The notes: generated by a model from the letters alone, not told the origin. A DNA stretch of 61,410 bases from Arthrobacter mobilis (GCF_012395835.1 NZ_JAAZSQ010000016.1:37089-98498); one strand, 5' to 3'; shown: positions 27,181-38,242, numbered from the stretch's first letter. A program made the numbers and translations.

Positions 27181-29310
<2,130 letters not shown>

Positions 29311-29427
29311 GAGTGGGGCGCTCCCGGAGTGTCGCTGGCGCGCCACACCGGGGCCCTCGCGCCCCACTCTTGGGGGCGCTCCCGGAGTGTCGCTGGCGCG
29401 CCACACCGGGGCCCTCGCGCCCCACTC
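29311..29427. repeat. GC-rich palindromic 3'-end repeat, tandem copies B1 and B2
   Basis: Two copies of the palindrome family follow the uvrB stop directly: B1 at 29311-29369 and B2 at 29373-29427. Over the 55 bases they share they are identical, so the duplication is recent or maintained. Each has an outer arm GAGTGGGGCGC/GCGCCCCACTC (B2 starts inside it), an inner arm TCCCGG/CCGGGG and a loop starting GTGTCG. Confidence 0.85.
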
Positions 29428-29509
29428 CAGGTCCGGCACCGCCAAAAGCCGGCCGCTGCGGCGCGGCCGGATTGGGCACAGGGCCGTTCGATCGAGTAAA
29501 CTCGGCGGA

Positions 29510-29620
29510 GCGTAGGGGAGTATCCCAAGTGCTGTGGACGTCAACACGCCGGGCAGAGTAGCCGGGCCGGGCACAGCGGCTGGCCGATCAGGTGCCGGCG
29601 GAGAGACTTGCGGCAATCAT
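29510..29620 (+). ncRNA. Probable manganese riboswitch (yybP-ykoY type) upstream of terC
   Basis: The leader of the TerC gene carries the conserved blocks of the yybP-ykoY aptamer in order: GGGGAGTA (29516-29523), GTCAACACG (29541-29549) and GGCGGAGAGACTTGCGG (29597-29613). The middle holds variable paired segments. In other bacteria this aptamer binds Mn2+ and switches on genes for manganese exporters and TerC-like proteins. The ribosome binding site GGAAGG and the GTG start lie about 20 bases after the last conserved block, which fits translational control. Exact boundaries are approximate. Confidence 0.8.
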
Positions 29621-29643
29621 TCGTATCCCCGGAAGGTTTTTTC

Positions 29644-30693
29644 GTGCTTGAACTGCCCCTGTGGTTTGAAGTCGGCACTTTTGTGGTGCTCGGCATTATC
29701 CTGCTGTTCGACCTGCTTTACGTCATCAAGCGGCCGCATGAACCATCCATGAAGGAAGCCGGCCTGTGGGTGTCCTTCTACGTGGCCCTGGCCCTTCTCT
29801 TTGCCGGCCTGATGTTCGCCTTTACCGGTGCCGAGTTCGGCACCCAGTTCGTGGCAGGCTGGATCACCGAATACAGCCTGAGCATCGACAACCTGTTCGT
29901 GTTCATCATCATCATGGCCCGCTTCTCGGTGCCGCGTAAGTACCAGCAGGAAGTGCTGATGGTGGGCATCATCATCGCGCTGATCCTGCGCGGCATCTTC
30001 ATCGCCCTCGGCGCCACCGTGGTGGAGAACTTCAGCTGGGTCTTCTACATCTTCGGCGCGTTCCTGCTCTGGACCGGCTACAAGCAGGCCAAGGACAGCG
30101 GCGAGGACGAGGAGCACACCGAGAACGCGCTGATCACCAAGCTGCGCACCGTCCTGCCGATGTCGGAGAAGTTCGAGGGCAACAAGCTGCGCACCGTCGT
30201 CGACGGCAAGAAGGTCTTCACTCCGATGGTGATCGTGTTCATCACGATCGGCCTGACCGACCTGCTCTTCGCCGTGGACTCCATTCCGGCCATTTTCGGC
30301 CTGACCCAGAGCGCGTTCATCGTGTTCACTGCCAACCTCTTCGCGCTGATGGGCCTGCGCCAGCTGTACTTCCTCCTGGGTGGCCTGATGACCCGCCTGG
30401 TCTACCTCAAGCACGGCCTCGCCCTGATCCTGGGCTTCATCGGGGTGAAGCTGGTCCTGCACGCCATGCACGTGAACGAACTGCCGTTCATCAACGGCGG
30501 CCAGCACATCGAGTGGGCCCCGGAGATCCCCACCTTCGTCTCCCTGGGCGTAATCGTGGGCATCATCGTCGTCGCCACCGTGGCCAGCCTCCTCAGCCCC
30601 GCCGCGAAGGCGGCCAAGCTGGACGCCGAACTGGCGGCCGACGCCGAGAAGAGCCGGCACCCGGAGCACGAGGCACCGGAACAGCGCCGCTAA
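29644..30693 (+). CDS. TerC-family integral membrane protein (probable metal exporter)
   Basis: The 349-residue protein has about nine membrane helices and the TerC signature blocks SLSIDNLFVFIIIMARF (with D82) and LLFAVDSIPAIF, whose paired acidic residues lie in the membrane and are thought to bind metal. The C-terminal 35 residues are charged and cytoplasmic. The GTG at 29644 has GGAAGG eight bases before it. TerC proteins such as Alx and MeeF/MeeY export Mn2+, and the manganese-type riboswitch in its leader supports that role over tellurium resistance. A strong hairpin terminator follows. Confidence 0.9.
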   Translation: MLELPLWFEVGTFVVLGIILLFDLLYVIKRPHEPSMKEAGLWVSFYVALALLFAGLMFAFTGAEFGTQFVAGWITEYSLSIDNLFVFIIIMARFSVPRKYQQEVLMVGIIIALILRGIFIALGATVVENFSWVFYIFGAFLLWTGYKQAKDSGEDEEHTENALITKLRTVLPMSEKFEGNKLRTVVDGKKVFTPMVIVFITIGLTDLLFAVDSIPAIFGLTQSAFIVFTANLFALMGLRQLYFLLGGLMTRLVYLKHGLALILGFIGVKLVLHAMHVNELPFINGGQHIEWAPEIPTFVSLGVIVGIIVVATVASLLSPAAKAAKLDAELAADAEKSRHPEHEAPEQRR

Positions 30694-30704
30694 CGCGCTG
30701 CAGA

Positions 30705-30756
30705 CAGCAAAAGCCGCCGGCACCATTCAGCAGGATGGTGCCGGCGGCTTTTGCTG
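30705..30756. terminator. Bidirectional intrinsic terminator, 22-bp perfect stem
   Basis: CAGCAAAAGCCGCCGGCACCAT pairs without mismatch with the sequence at 30735-30756 around an eight-base loop. The arms contain AAAA and TTTT at the ends, so it can stop transcription from both sides. It sits between the convergent terC and iminopeptidase genes. Confidence 0.93.
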
Positions 30757-30789
30757 TGATCACCGGCCCGTGTCCAGGGCCGGCGGTGC

Positions 30790-32109
30790 TCAGCCGGGCC
30801 GGCACATGCCGAGCAGGCGGCGGAAGATGCCTTCGCCGTCGTCGGAAATCCCGTCATGGTGGAACTCCGCGGTCTCCCACACACGCAGCCCGCGCACCCG
30901 CGCCGCCGTTTCCAGGGAGAGGCCGCGGTCCACATAGATGTCGTCCCGGTACACGGCGGCGGCCACCGGCACGGTGTTGGCGGCCAGCTGCCCCGGCGAG
31001 TAGAGCGCGGGCCAGTCCGCCTTATTGGCCAGCAGCTCGGCGGTTTCGCGCAGCGGGACCAGCGCCGGATCCTCCTCGAAATACCAGGGGTAGACCATTT
31101 CGCCGGTGAGCAGGGGATGTTCGGCCTCCGGCTTGAACTGCGGGTACTCCTGGAGCACCCGCCACGCGGACCAGTCCGTGGCCGCGCCCTGGCCGTAGAT
31201 GGATTCGTGGACCAGCGCGTACAGCGGATTTGAGGCCCGGCTGACGAGGGCGCCGACCTGGGCCAGGAAGGCATCCGAGAGGCGCCGGCCGTCCGGTGTC
31301 CGGGTGAAGGCGTCCTCGAGCAGGTAGTGGAGCGCGTCGAAGCGGGTGTTGCCGCCGAGGAAGGACCCGGCCATCTGGAACCGGCGGACGCTCAGGCGTT
31401 CGCCGGTGGGCAGGTACTCGGGCACCTGCTCCAGGTGCCGCGCGATTCCGGTGACCAGTGCCCGGTCCTCCGGGTAGGCGGCGAAGTACTCCCGGTTGCG
31501 TTCCTCGACCCGGGCGAAGGTGGCGCGGTAGACCCGGTCCAGAGACCCGTCCAGCGGGGCCAGCCCGCCGGTGATCAGCACCTCCCGCAGCCCCTCGGGG
31601 GCGAAGGACAGGTAGGTCAGCGCACAGAAGCCGCCGTAGCTTTGGCCGAAGACGCTCCACGGCCCGGCCCCAAGGGCGCCGCGGATCAGTTCGGCGTCGG
31701 CGACGATGGAGTCCGCGCGGAAGTGCGCCAGGTAGCCGGCCTGGGCCGCGGGATCCCCGCGCAGCGGCAGGGTCTGCCGGGTGGCGGGGGAGGAGAGCCC
31801 CGTGCCGCGCTGGTCCAGCATCAGGATGCGGAAGCTGCGCGCCGCTTCCTTCATCCAGCCGCCCAGGGAGGTCACCCGGTTGCCGCGGCCGCCGGGTCCG
31901 CCCTGCAGGAAGAGCAGCCAGGGCAGCTCCGTAGCGTCGCCGTGGTCCAGCGAGACGTATTCGCGGGCGAAGACTTCCAAGGTTTCCCCGCCGGGCCGGC
32001 CGTGGTCCAGGGGCACCGTGAAGCAGTGCCCGGTGGTCCGCAGGCCGCGCATCTCGTGGCTGCCGGTGATCGTGTGTCCGGCCACCTGCCGGCCGGTCCC
32101 GGGCGTCAC
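30790..32109 (-). CDS. Proline iminopeptidase-like alpha/beta hydrolase
   Basis: The 439-residue protein is an S33-type alpha/beta hydrolase. The oxyanion-hole block is FLQGGPGGRG (68-76), DQRGTG follows at 99-104, and the nucleophile is S157 in GQSYGG. A helical cap covers about residues 200-340. The acid is likely in YRDDIYVD and the base His near 417 in EFHHDGI. This matches prolyl aminopeptidases, which remove N-terminal proline. The start is a GTG that overlaps the stop of the upstream GNAT as GTGA, so the two are coupled; an in-frame ATG 19 residues further in is less likely. Confidence 0.85.
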   Translation of the reverse strand: MTPGTGRQVAGHTITGSHEMRGLRTTGHCFTVPLDHGRPGGETLEVFAREYVSLDHGDATELPWLLFLQGGPGGRGNRVTSLGGWMKEAARSFRILMLDQRGTGLSSPATRQTLPLRGDPAAQAGYLAHFRADSIVADAELIRGALGAGPWSVFGQSYGGFCALTYLSFAPEGLREVLITGGLAPLDGSLDRVYRATFARVEERNREYFAAYPEDRALVTGIARHLEQVPEYLPTGERLSVRRFQMAGSFLGGNTRFDALHYLLEDAFTRTPDGRRLSDAFLAQVGALVSRASNPLYALVHESIYGQGAATDWSAWRVLQEYPQFKPEAEHPLLTGEMVYPWYFEEDPALVPLRETAELLANKADWPALYSPGQLAANTVPVAAAVYRDDIYVDRGLSLETAARVRGLRVWETAEFHHDGISDDGEGIFRRLLGMCRPG

Positions 32110-32675
32110 CGGGACGCCCCCGCAACCTGCCCGGCGTCGCCGTTCCCTTCCAGATCCGGGCCAGCTCCGTCGCGGGCGCCGAAGGCGGCCAGCGCCTCCC
32201 CGGTCAGCCGGTAGGTGGTCCACTCGTCCTGCGGCCCGGCACCGAGGGCGCGGTAGAAGCCGATCGCTGGTTCGTTCCAGTTCAGCACCGCCCACTCCAC
32301 CCGGGCATAGCCCTGGTCGACGGCGTACCGGGCCAGCGTGCGCAGCAGCTCCGTGCCCAGCCCGCGGCCGCGGGTGCCCGGTCGCACGTACAGGTCCTCC
32401 AGGTAGATGCCGTGGACCCCTTCCCAGGTGGAGAAGTTCCGGAACCACAACGCCATGCCCTCGACCCGGCCGTCCACCTCGGCCACGTGGGCGAAGACCG
32501 CCGGATGGGGCCCGAAGAGCGCATCCTGCAGCTGCCGGGCGGTGGTCTTGACCGCGTCAGGTTCCTTCTCGTAGGCGGCAAGCTCATGAATCAGCTCGAG
32601 GAGGGCGGGGACATCGGCTTCGCGGGCCGGCCGGATGTCGGGCACGGAGGGTTCAGGCATGGCAGTTTCAGGCAT
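32106..32675 (-). CDS. GNAT N-acetyltransferase, diamine/thialysine type
   Basis: The 189-residue enzyme has the GNAT core with the acetyl-CoA loop IYLEDLYVRPGTRGRGLGTE, followed by VLNWNEPAIGFYRALGA. These features match the spermidine/spermine and thialysine acetyltransferase group. The ATG at 32675 is leaderless: TAGGCT lies six bases before it on the minus strand (32682-32687). It is the first gene of a two-gene unit with the iminopeptidase and is divergent from the AAA ATPase gene. Confidence 0.88.
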   Translation of the reverse strand: MPETAMPEPSVPDIRPAREADVPALLELIHELAAYEKEPDAVKTTARQLQDALFGPHPAVFAHVAEVDGRVEGMALWFRNFSTWEGVHGIYLEDLYVRPGTRGRGLGTELLRTLARYAVDQGYARVEWAVLNWNEPAIGFYRALGAGPQDEWTTYRLTGEALAAFGARDGAGPDLEGNGDAGQVAGASR

Positions 32676-32768
32676 AGCAAGAGCCTAACCCCTCCCCGCC
32701 GCGCCAAACCGGCCGCCAGGTGACCTGTCCCGGCCGGACGGCGCCCGTGCCGCTGGTAGGGTCGGGAG

Positions 32769-34319
32769 ATGGAGGGGAAACTTCAGGCTTTCATCGAGGA
32801 CTTTGCCGCCTTGGTGCGGCTGGCCGAACGGCAGCACGCCCGCGCGGCCGGCGGGGAGCAGTTGCTCGAAACGCTGAGCGGACACCTGGGCATACCGGCG
32901 GACGAACTGCCGGTGGTGGTCGAGGAAGTCCCCGGCCACCGGTTCGCCGACGCCGACATCCTGCTGGCCGAAGCCGCCGAGGCGGATCCGGAGCACCGGC
33001 TGGTGGGAATCGGCGGGGGAGACCAGCGCCACCACTTGTCCCTGAGCGATATGCTCCAGCAGTCCCGGCACTATCCGCAGTTCCCGCTGTCCCAGCCCGA
33101 CTATGCCAACGTTGCGGTCGGACCGGCACGGCAGCGCCAGGCCGTGTCCCTGGGGCTGCGGCTGTTTAGGCACGGTCCCGGCGGGGAGCCGCTGGCGGTG
33201 CTGATCCGGGCTGCCAATCCGCGTTACGGACAGAACGCGGCGCTGCTGGAGGTGCTGGGCCGGGACCCGCGGCACGTGGCCGCCTTCCTGGCGGCGTTCC
33301 GCGCGGACATGCAAACGCGCAGCGTGCTCAAGGGACAGGTTGTCTCGCTGACCATGGACCCCTTCGGCGATTCCGGCTCCGGAGTCACCTTCCACGAACG
33401 TCCGCGGCTGGCTGCCGCGGACGTGGTCCTGCCCGAGGGGCTGCTGGACCGGATCAGTCGCCACGCGGTGGAGCTTGGCGGCCACCGGGAGCAGCTGCGC
33501 GGCCTGGGCCAGCACCTCAAGCGAGGCATCCTGCTGTACGGGCCGCCGGGCACCGGCAAGACGCACACCGTGCGGTACCTGCTCGGCCGCAGCGACGGTA
33601 CGACGGCGATCATTCTCTCCGGCGGGTCTCTGGCATTCATTGCCGAAGCGGCGCGGATGGCCAGGGCACTGCAGCCGTCCATGATCATCCTCGAGGACTG
33701 CGACCTGATCGCCGGGGACCGCAGCTTCGGCCACGGGCCGCAGCCCCTGCTCTTCGAGGTGTTGGACGCCATGGACGGGCTCGACGACGACGCCGACGTC
33801 GCCTTTGTGCTGACCACCAACCGGGTGGACATGCTTGAACGCGCGCTGGCCCAGCGTCCCGGCAGGGTCGACCTCGCCGTCCAGGTCCCGCTCCCCGAAG
33901 CCGGTGAGCGGGCGGCGCTGCTGCGTTTGTATGCCCGGGAGCTTGCCTTCAGCGACGATGCCATTGCCCGGGCGGCGGAACTGACCGCCGGAACCACTGC
34001 TTCCTTCGCCCGGGAACTTGTCCGCCGCGCCGTCGTCGCCTCGGCGCTCTCCGGCACCGATCCCGCGGACCCGCACCTGCTCGACGCCGCCGAAGAGCTG
34101 ATGAGCGACGGCGAGGCGTTGACCCGCAGCCTGCTCGGCAGCGCCGGGGGCGTCCGGAGCGAGGAGGCCGGGCCGGACCCGGCAGCCTCGTCCGGCTATT
34201 TCGCCTATGCGCCGCTGTCCGGCAGGACGTTCAGCGGCCGCGGCACCATGGCCGGCTATACCGGGGGACCGGAGCTGCACGCCGAGGCCCCGGAGAGTCC
34301 CGCGGATCCCGAGGAGTAG
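32769..34319 (+). CDS. Single-domain AAA+ ATPase with unassigned N-terminal domain
   Basis: The 516-residue protein has one AAA module at about residues 230-420: Walker A GPPGTGKT (258-265), Walker B MIILEDCDLI (305-314, with E309 and D310), a sensor 1 asparagine in VLTTNRVDML and arginines in ALAQRPGRVDL. The first about 225 residues match no domain I know; the tail after 440 is low-complexity. The AAA core resembles FtsH/CDC48-class unfoldases, but there is no protease domain or membrane helix. Leaderless start: TAGGGT (32757-32762) is six bases before the ATG. Confidence 0.8.
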   Translation: MEGKLQAFIEDFAALVRLAERQHARAAGGEQLLETLSGHLGIPADELPVVVEEVPGHRFADADILLAEAAEADPEHRLVGIGGGDQRHHLSLSDMLQQSRHYPQFPLSQPDYANVAVGPARQRQAVSLGLRLFRHGPGGEPLAVLIRAANPRYGQNAALLEVLGRDPRHVAAFLAAFRADMQTRSVLKGQVVSLTMDPFGDSGSGVTFHERPRLAAADVVLPEGLLDRISRHAVELGGHREQLRGLGQHLKRGILLYGPPGTGKTHTVRYLLGRSDGTTAIILSGGSLAFIAEAARMARALQPSMIILEDCDLIAGDRSFGHGPQPLLFEVLDAMDGLDDDADVAFVLTTNRVDMLERALAQRPGRVDLAVQVPLPEAGERAALLRLYARELAFSDDAIARAAELTAGTTASFARELVRRAVVASALSGTDPADPHLLDAAEELMSDGEALTRSLLGSAGGVRSEEAGPDPAASSGYFAYAPLSGRTFSGRGTMAGYTGGPELHAEAPESPADPEE

Positions 34320-34334
34320 GTCCGCCCAGGAAGC

Positions 34335-34380
34335 AATTGGCAGGACGTTCCTTCAACGGGACGCCTGCTGGCCAATTTTT
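34335..34380. terminator. Intrinsic terminator between AAA ATPase and helicase genes
   Basis: AATTGGC-AGG-ACGT pairs imperfectly with ACG-CCT-GCTGGCCAATT, and TTTTT follows on the plus strand. The genes on both sides converge here, and the AATT ends make it plausible in both directions. Confidence 0.75.
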
Positions 34381-34408
34381 CTGCAGAGTCCATCCGCCTG
34401 CCGGTGTT

Positions 34409-36964
34409 TCAGGGCAGGGGCGGGCCGACGGAGAGGACCGTCACCGCGGCGGTGCCGGTTTCATTGCTGGCCGCCAGGTCCACCTCGGCGTTGATGCCCC
34501 AGTCGCGGTTGCCCGCCGGATCGTCGAAGATCTGCCGGACCTGCCATACCTTCGGGCCCTCGTCGATGATCAGCAGGGCCGGGCCGCGGGCGTCGGGCCC
34601 GGTGCCGATGTCCTCATACTCCTCGAAGTACCCGTCCATCGCCTCCGCCCAGCGGCCGGCGTCCCAGCCGGAATCGGCATCCAGCGCGCCGAGGGCCTCC
34701 TCATCCTCGTCCGCGAACAGCTCCACCCGGCGGAACAGTTCGTTGCGGACCATGACCCGGAAGGCACGGATGTTGTCGGTCAGCCGGGGCGGTTCCTTGG
34801 TCAGGACGGACTCAGCGGCATGCTCGGCGGCCAGGTCCGCGGCCCCGGCGCCGGAGGCGAGCTCCTCCCACTCGTCCAGCAGGCTCGAGTCCACCTGGCG
34901 GACCAGTTCGCCCAGCCAGGCAATGATGTCCTCGAGGTCCTCGCGCAGCGCCTCGGTGGGCACGGTCTGCCGCAGCGCCTTGTAGCAGTCCGTCAGGTAC
35001 CGCAGCACGATGCCCTCGCTGCGGGCCAGCCCGTAGAACTGGACGTACTCGCCGAAGTTCATCGCCCGCTCGTACATGTCCCGGACCACCGACTTGGGCG
35101 ACAGCTCGAAGTCGCCGACCCAGGGAGCCGCGCGCCGGTAGGTCTCGAAGGCCTGGGTCAGCAGGTCGGCCAGCGGCTGCGGATAGCTGACCTCCTCCAG
35201 CAGGGCCATGCGCTGCTCATACTCCAGCCCATCGGCCTTCATCGCGGCCACCGCCTCGCCGCGGGCCTTCTTTTCCTGGGCCGCGAGGATCTGCCGGGGC
35301 TTTTCCAGGATCGCCTCGATCACCGAGAGCACGTCCAGGGCATAACTGCCGCCTTCAGGGTCCAGCAGCTCCAGGCTGGCGACGGCGAACGGGGCCAGCG
35401 GCTGGTTCAGGGCGAAGTTCTCCTGCAGGTGGACCCGCAGCCTGACCATCCGCCCGTCCTCGTCCGGTGCCTCCAGGCGTTCCACCAGGCCGGCGGCCAG
35501 CAGCTCCCGGTAGATCCCCAGGGCGCGCCTGATCAGCTTCAGCTGCGCGGGCCGGGTTTCGTGGTTGCGGGTCAGCAGCCGCCGGGCGGCGGCGAACGGA
35601 TCCCCGGGCCGTTCCAGCAGGTTCAGCAGCATGGCATGGCTGACCGTGAAGCTGGAGGTCAGCGGCTCCGGGTCGCTTTCCACCAGCTTCTTGAACGTGG
35701 CCTCGCCCCAGCTGACGAACCCGGCCTGCGGCTTCTTCTTCACCACCTGGCGCAGCTTCTTCTGGTCGTCGCCGAATTTGGCCACGGCCTTGGCCATCGC
35801 CTTAGTGTTCTCCACCACGTGTTCGGGGGCCTGGACGACGACGGTGCCTGCGGTGTCGTAGCCGGCCCGGCCGGCGCGGCCGGCGATCTGGTGGAATTCC
35901 CGGGCGTTCAGCAGCCGGGTGCGCACGCCGTCGTACTTGCTCAGGGCGGTCAGCAGCACGGTGCGGATCGGCACATTGATGCCCACGCCCAGGGTGTCGG
36001 TGCCGCAGATGACCTTGAGCAGGCCGGCCTGGGCCAGCTGCTCCACCAGCCGGCGGTACTTGGGCAGCATGCCGGCGTGGTGGACGCCGATGCCGTGGCG
36101 CACCAGCCGGTTCAGCGTCTTGCCGAAGCCGGCGGCGAAGCGGAAGCTGCCGATCAGCTCCGCGATCCGGTCCTTCTCCTCGCGGGTGCAGACATTGATG
36201 CTCATCAGGTTCTGCGCGCGCTCGATGGCCTCGACCTGGCTGAAGTGGACCACGTACACCGGCACCTGCCTGGTGGCCAGCAGTTCCTCGAGGGATTCCT
36301 GCACGGTGGTCGTCACGTAGTAGTAGTGCAGCGGGATCGGCCGTTCCGCCGAACTGACGGTGGTGGTGGCCCTGCCGGTGAGCTCGGTGAGCTCCTTCTC
36401 GAACCGGGCCACGTCGCCGAGGGTGGCGGACATGAGCAGGAACTGCGCCTGCGGCAGCTCCAGCAGCGGCACCTGCCAGGCCCACCCGCGCTGCGGATCC
36501 GAGTAGTAGTGGAACTCGTCCATCACCACCGGGCCCAGGTCGGCGTCCGCGCCCTCGCGCAGCGCGATGTTGGCCAGGATTTCCGCCGTGCAGCAGATAA
36601 TGGGCGCGTCCTGGTTCACGGCGGAATCCCCGGTGACCATACCCACGTTCTCCGGCCCGAAGATATCGCACAGGGCGAAGAACTTCTCCGAGACCAAGGC
36701 CTTGATCGGGGCCGTGTAGTAACTGCGCTGCCCCGTGGCCATGGCATGGAAATGGGCGGCGACAGCCACCATGGACTTGCCCGAGCCCGTGGGCGTGGCG
36801 AGGATGACGTTGTTGCCGGTGACCAACTCCATGACGGCCTCGTCCTGGGCCGGGTAGAGCTCCATGTTCCGGCTTTCCACCCACTCCACGAACGAGGTGT
36901 AGGTTCGGTCGGGGTCGGTGGAGGAGACGGCGGAGGCTGCGGGCAGCTGGTCAAGAAGATTCAT
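34409..36964 (-). CDS. Ski2/Mtr4-like DEAD-box helicase with DUF3516-type C terminus
   Basis: The 851-residue protein is a superfamily 2 helicase. Motif I is TPTGSGKS (57-64), motif II DEFH (149-152) and motif III SAT (179-181). HHAGMLPKYRR and QIAGRAGRAGYDT, in the second motor domain, are typical of the Ski2-like group. The last about 400 residues match the DUF3516 region seen in actinobacterial members. An RNA helicase role is likely, though DNA unwinding is not excluded. The start has GGAAGG before it, and TAAGCT (36974-36979) is nine bases upstream of the ATG, giving at most a very short leader. Confidence 0.9.
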   Translation of the reverse strand: MNLLDQLPAASAVSSTDPDRTYTSFVEWVESRNMELYPAQDEAVMELVTGNNVILATPTGSGKSMVAVAAHFHAMATGQRSYYTAPIKALVSEKFFALCDIFGPENVGMVTGDSAVNQDAPIICCTAEILANIALREGADADLGPVVMDEFHYYSDPQRGWAWQVPLLELPQAQFLLMSATLGDVARFEKELTELTGRATTTVSSAERPIPLHYYYVTTTVQESLEELLATRQVPVYVVHFSQVEAIERAQNLMSINVCTREEKDRIAELIGSFRFAAGFGKTLNRLVRHGIGVHHAGMLPKYRRLVEQLAQAGLLKVICGTDTLGVGINVPIRTVLLTALSKYDGVRTRLLNAREFHQIAGRAGRAGYDTAGTVVVQAPEHVVENTKAMAKAVAKFGDDQKKLRQVVKKKPQAGFVSWGEATFKKLVESDPEPLTSSFTVSHAMLLNLLERPGDPFAAARRLLTRNHETRPAQLKLIRRALGIYRELLAAGLVERLEAPDEDGRMVRLRVHLQENFALNQPLAPFAVASLELLDPEGGSYALDVLSVIEAILEKPRQILAAQEKKARGEAVAAMKADGLEYEQRMALLEEVSYPQPLADLLTQAFETYRRAAPWVGDFELSPKSVVRDMYERAMNFGEYVQFYGLARSEGIVLRYLTDCYKALRQTVPTEALREDLEDIIAWLGELVRQVDSSLLDEWEELASGAGAADLAAEHAAESVLTKEPPRLTDNIRAFRVMVRNELFRRVELFADEDEEALGALDADSGWDAGRWAEAMDGYFEEYEDIGTGPDARGPALLIIDEGPKVWQVRQIFDDPAGNRDWGINAEVDLAASNETGTAAVTVLSVGPPLP

Positions 36965-37070
36965 GTTCCTTCCAGCTTATGATGTCTGGTCCCTGCCCGT
37001 TGTACGCCCTAGGCTGAGTCCTGCGCGGACGGGCCGCGCAGCGGGCGCACCAAGGCTTCAGGAGGCCACC

Positions 37071-37451
37071 ATGAGCGGACGGGTTGTGCACTTCGAGATA
37101 CCGGCAGACGATACGGGCAGGGCGTCGGAGTTCTACCGCTCGGTCTTTGGCTGGAACCTCAGTCCCATGCCGGAGGTCGACTACATTGCGGTCGGAACGA
37201 CCCCCGCCGACGAGCAGGGCATGCCGCTGGAACCCGGAGCGATCAACGGCGGCATGTTCAAGCGCAGTGACAACGCGCCCAGGAGCCCGGTCATCACTAT
37301 CGACGTCGACGACATCGACGGCACGCTCGAGAAGATCGGCACCCAGGGCGGCTCGACCGTGGTGCCCAGGCAGCCGGTGATGGACATGGGCTACTTCGCC
37401 TACTTCCAGGACAGCGAAGGCAACGTGATGGGCCTGTGGCAGAGCGCCTAG
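37071..37451 (+). CDS. VOC/glyoxalase-like domain protein
   Basis: The 126-residue protein is a single vicinal-oxygen-chelate domain built from two beta-alpha-beta-beta-beta units. VVHFEIPADDTGRASEFYRS forms the first, and PVITIDVDDIDGTLEKI with GYFAYFQDSEGNVMGLWQ forms the second. The E in the last strand and the H near the N terminus are at positions that bind metal in active members. CAGGAGG precedes the ATG, and TAGGCT (37010-37015) is a likely promoter box. The substrate is unknown. A methyltransferase starts nine bases downstream. Confidence 0.85.
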   Translation: MSGRVVHFEIPADDTGRASEFYRSVFGWNLSPMPEVDYIAVGTTPADEQGMPLEPGAINGGMFKRSDNAPRSPVITIDVDDIDGTLEKIGTQGGSTVVPRQPVMDMGYFAYFQDSEGNVMGLWQSA

Positions 37452-37459
37452 GGCGGACC

Positions 37460-38242
37460 ATGGACTGGGATCCGCACAAGTACCGGGAGTTCTCCGACTA
37501 CCGCAGCCTGCCGTTCTACGACCTGACCGCCCGGATCACCGGCCCCGAGCCGCGCCTGGTGGTGGACCTGGGCTGCGGCCCGGGCACCCTCACCGCCTCG
37601 CTCGCGCGCCGCTGGCCCGGTGCCCGGGTCATCGGCGTGGACTCCGCTCCCGAGATGCTCCGGCAGGCCCGGCAGATCCAGGACGAACCCAACCTGGAAT
37701 TTGCCGAGGGGGACATCGCCAACTGGGAGCCGCCGCCGGGCCTTGACGTCCTGGTGTCCAACGCAGCCCTGCAGTGGGTTCCCGGCCACCTGGAGATGAT
37801 GCGCCGGTGGCTGCAGCAGATGCAGGCCGGCGCCTGGCTGGCCATCCAGGTGCCGGACAATTTCGACGCCCCCTCGCACGCGCTGATGCGCGCGCTCGCA
37901 GATTCGCCGCGCTGGCACGACAGGCTCTCCGGAGTGCTCCGGCACGAGAACGCCGTGGGATCGGTGCTGGACTACCTGCGCCTGCTGCTGGAAGGCGGCT
38001 GCGAGGCGGAGGCCTGGACCTCCATCTACGAGCACGTCCTGCACGACCAGGACCCGGTCCTCGAATGGGTGCGCGGCGCCGGGCTCCGGCCGCTGCTCGC
38101 AGCCCTAGACGAGGAGGAAGCCCGGGCCTTCGAAGCGGAATTCGCCCGGATGCTCCGCGAGGCTTACCCGGCCACCCCGTACGGCACCATCTACTCCTTC
38201 CGGCGGATCTTCGCCGTCGGCCAGAAACAGGGCCCTGCATGA
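37460..38242 (+). CDS. tam: Trans-aconitate 2-methyltransferase
   Basis: The 260-residue SAM-dependent methyltransferase has DLGCGPGTLTASLA (36-49) and the family-specific stretches GDIANWEPPPGLDVLVSN, NAALQWVPGH and WLAIQVPDNFDAPSH, which match Tam. The enzyme methylates trans-aconitate, which forms spontaneously from cis-aconitate and inhibits aconitase. The start ATG lies only nine bases after the VOC gene, and its stop overlaps the next start (ATGA). The three small genes therefore form an operon. Confidence 0.88.
   Translation: MDWDPHKYREFSDYRSLPFYDLTARITGPEPRLVVDLGCGPGTLTASLARRWPGARVIGVDSAPEMLRQARQIQDEPNLEFAEGDIANWEPPPGLDVLVSNAALQWVPGHLEMMRRWLQQMQAGAWLAIQVPDNFDAPSHALMRALADSPRWHDRLSGVLRHENAVGSVLDYLRLLLEGGCEAEAWTSIYEHVLHDQDPVLEWVRGAGLRPLLAALDEEEARAFEAEFARMLREAYPATPYGTIYSFRRIFAVGQKQGPA

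Noticed and set aside
29311..29427. Possible CRISPR array from the two tandem repeats after uvrB.
   Set aside because: There are only two copies, the units are long palindromes, and there is no spacer of normal size and no cas gene.
29644..30693. Calling the TerC gene a tellurium resistance gene.
   Set aside because: No other ter genes are nearby, and the manganese-type riboswitch points to metal homeostasis.
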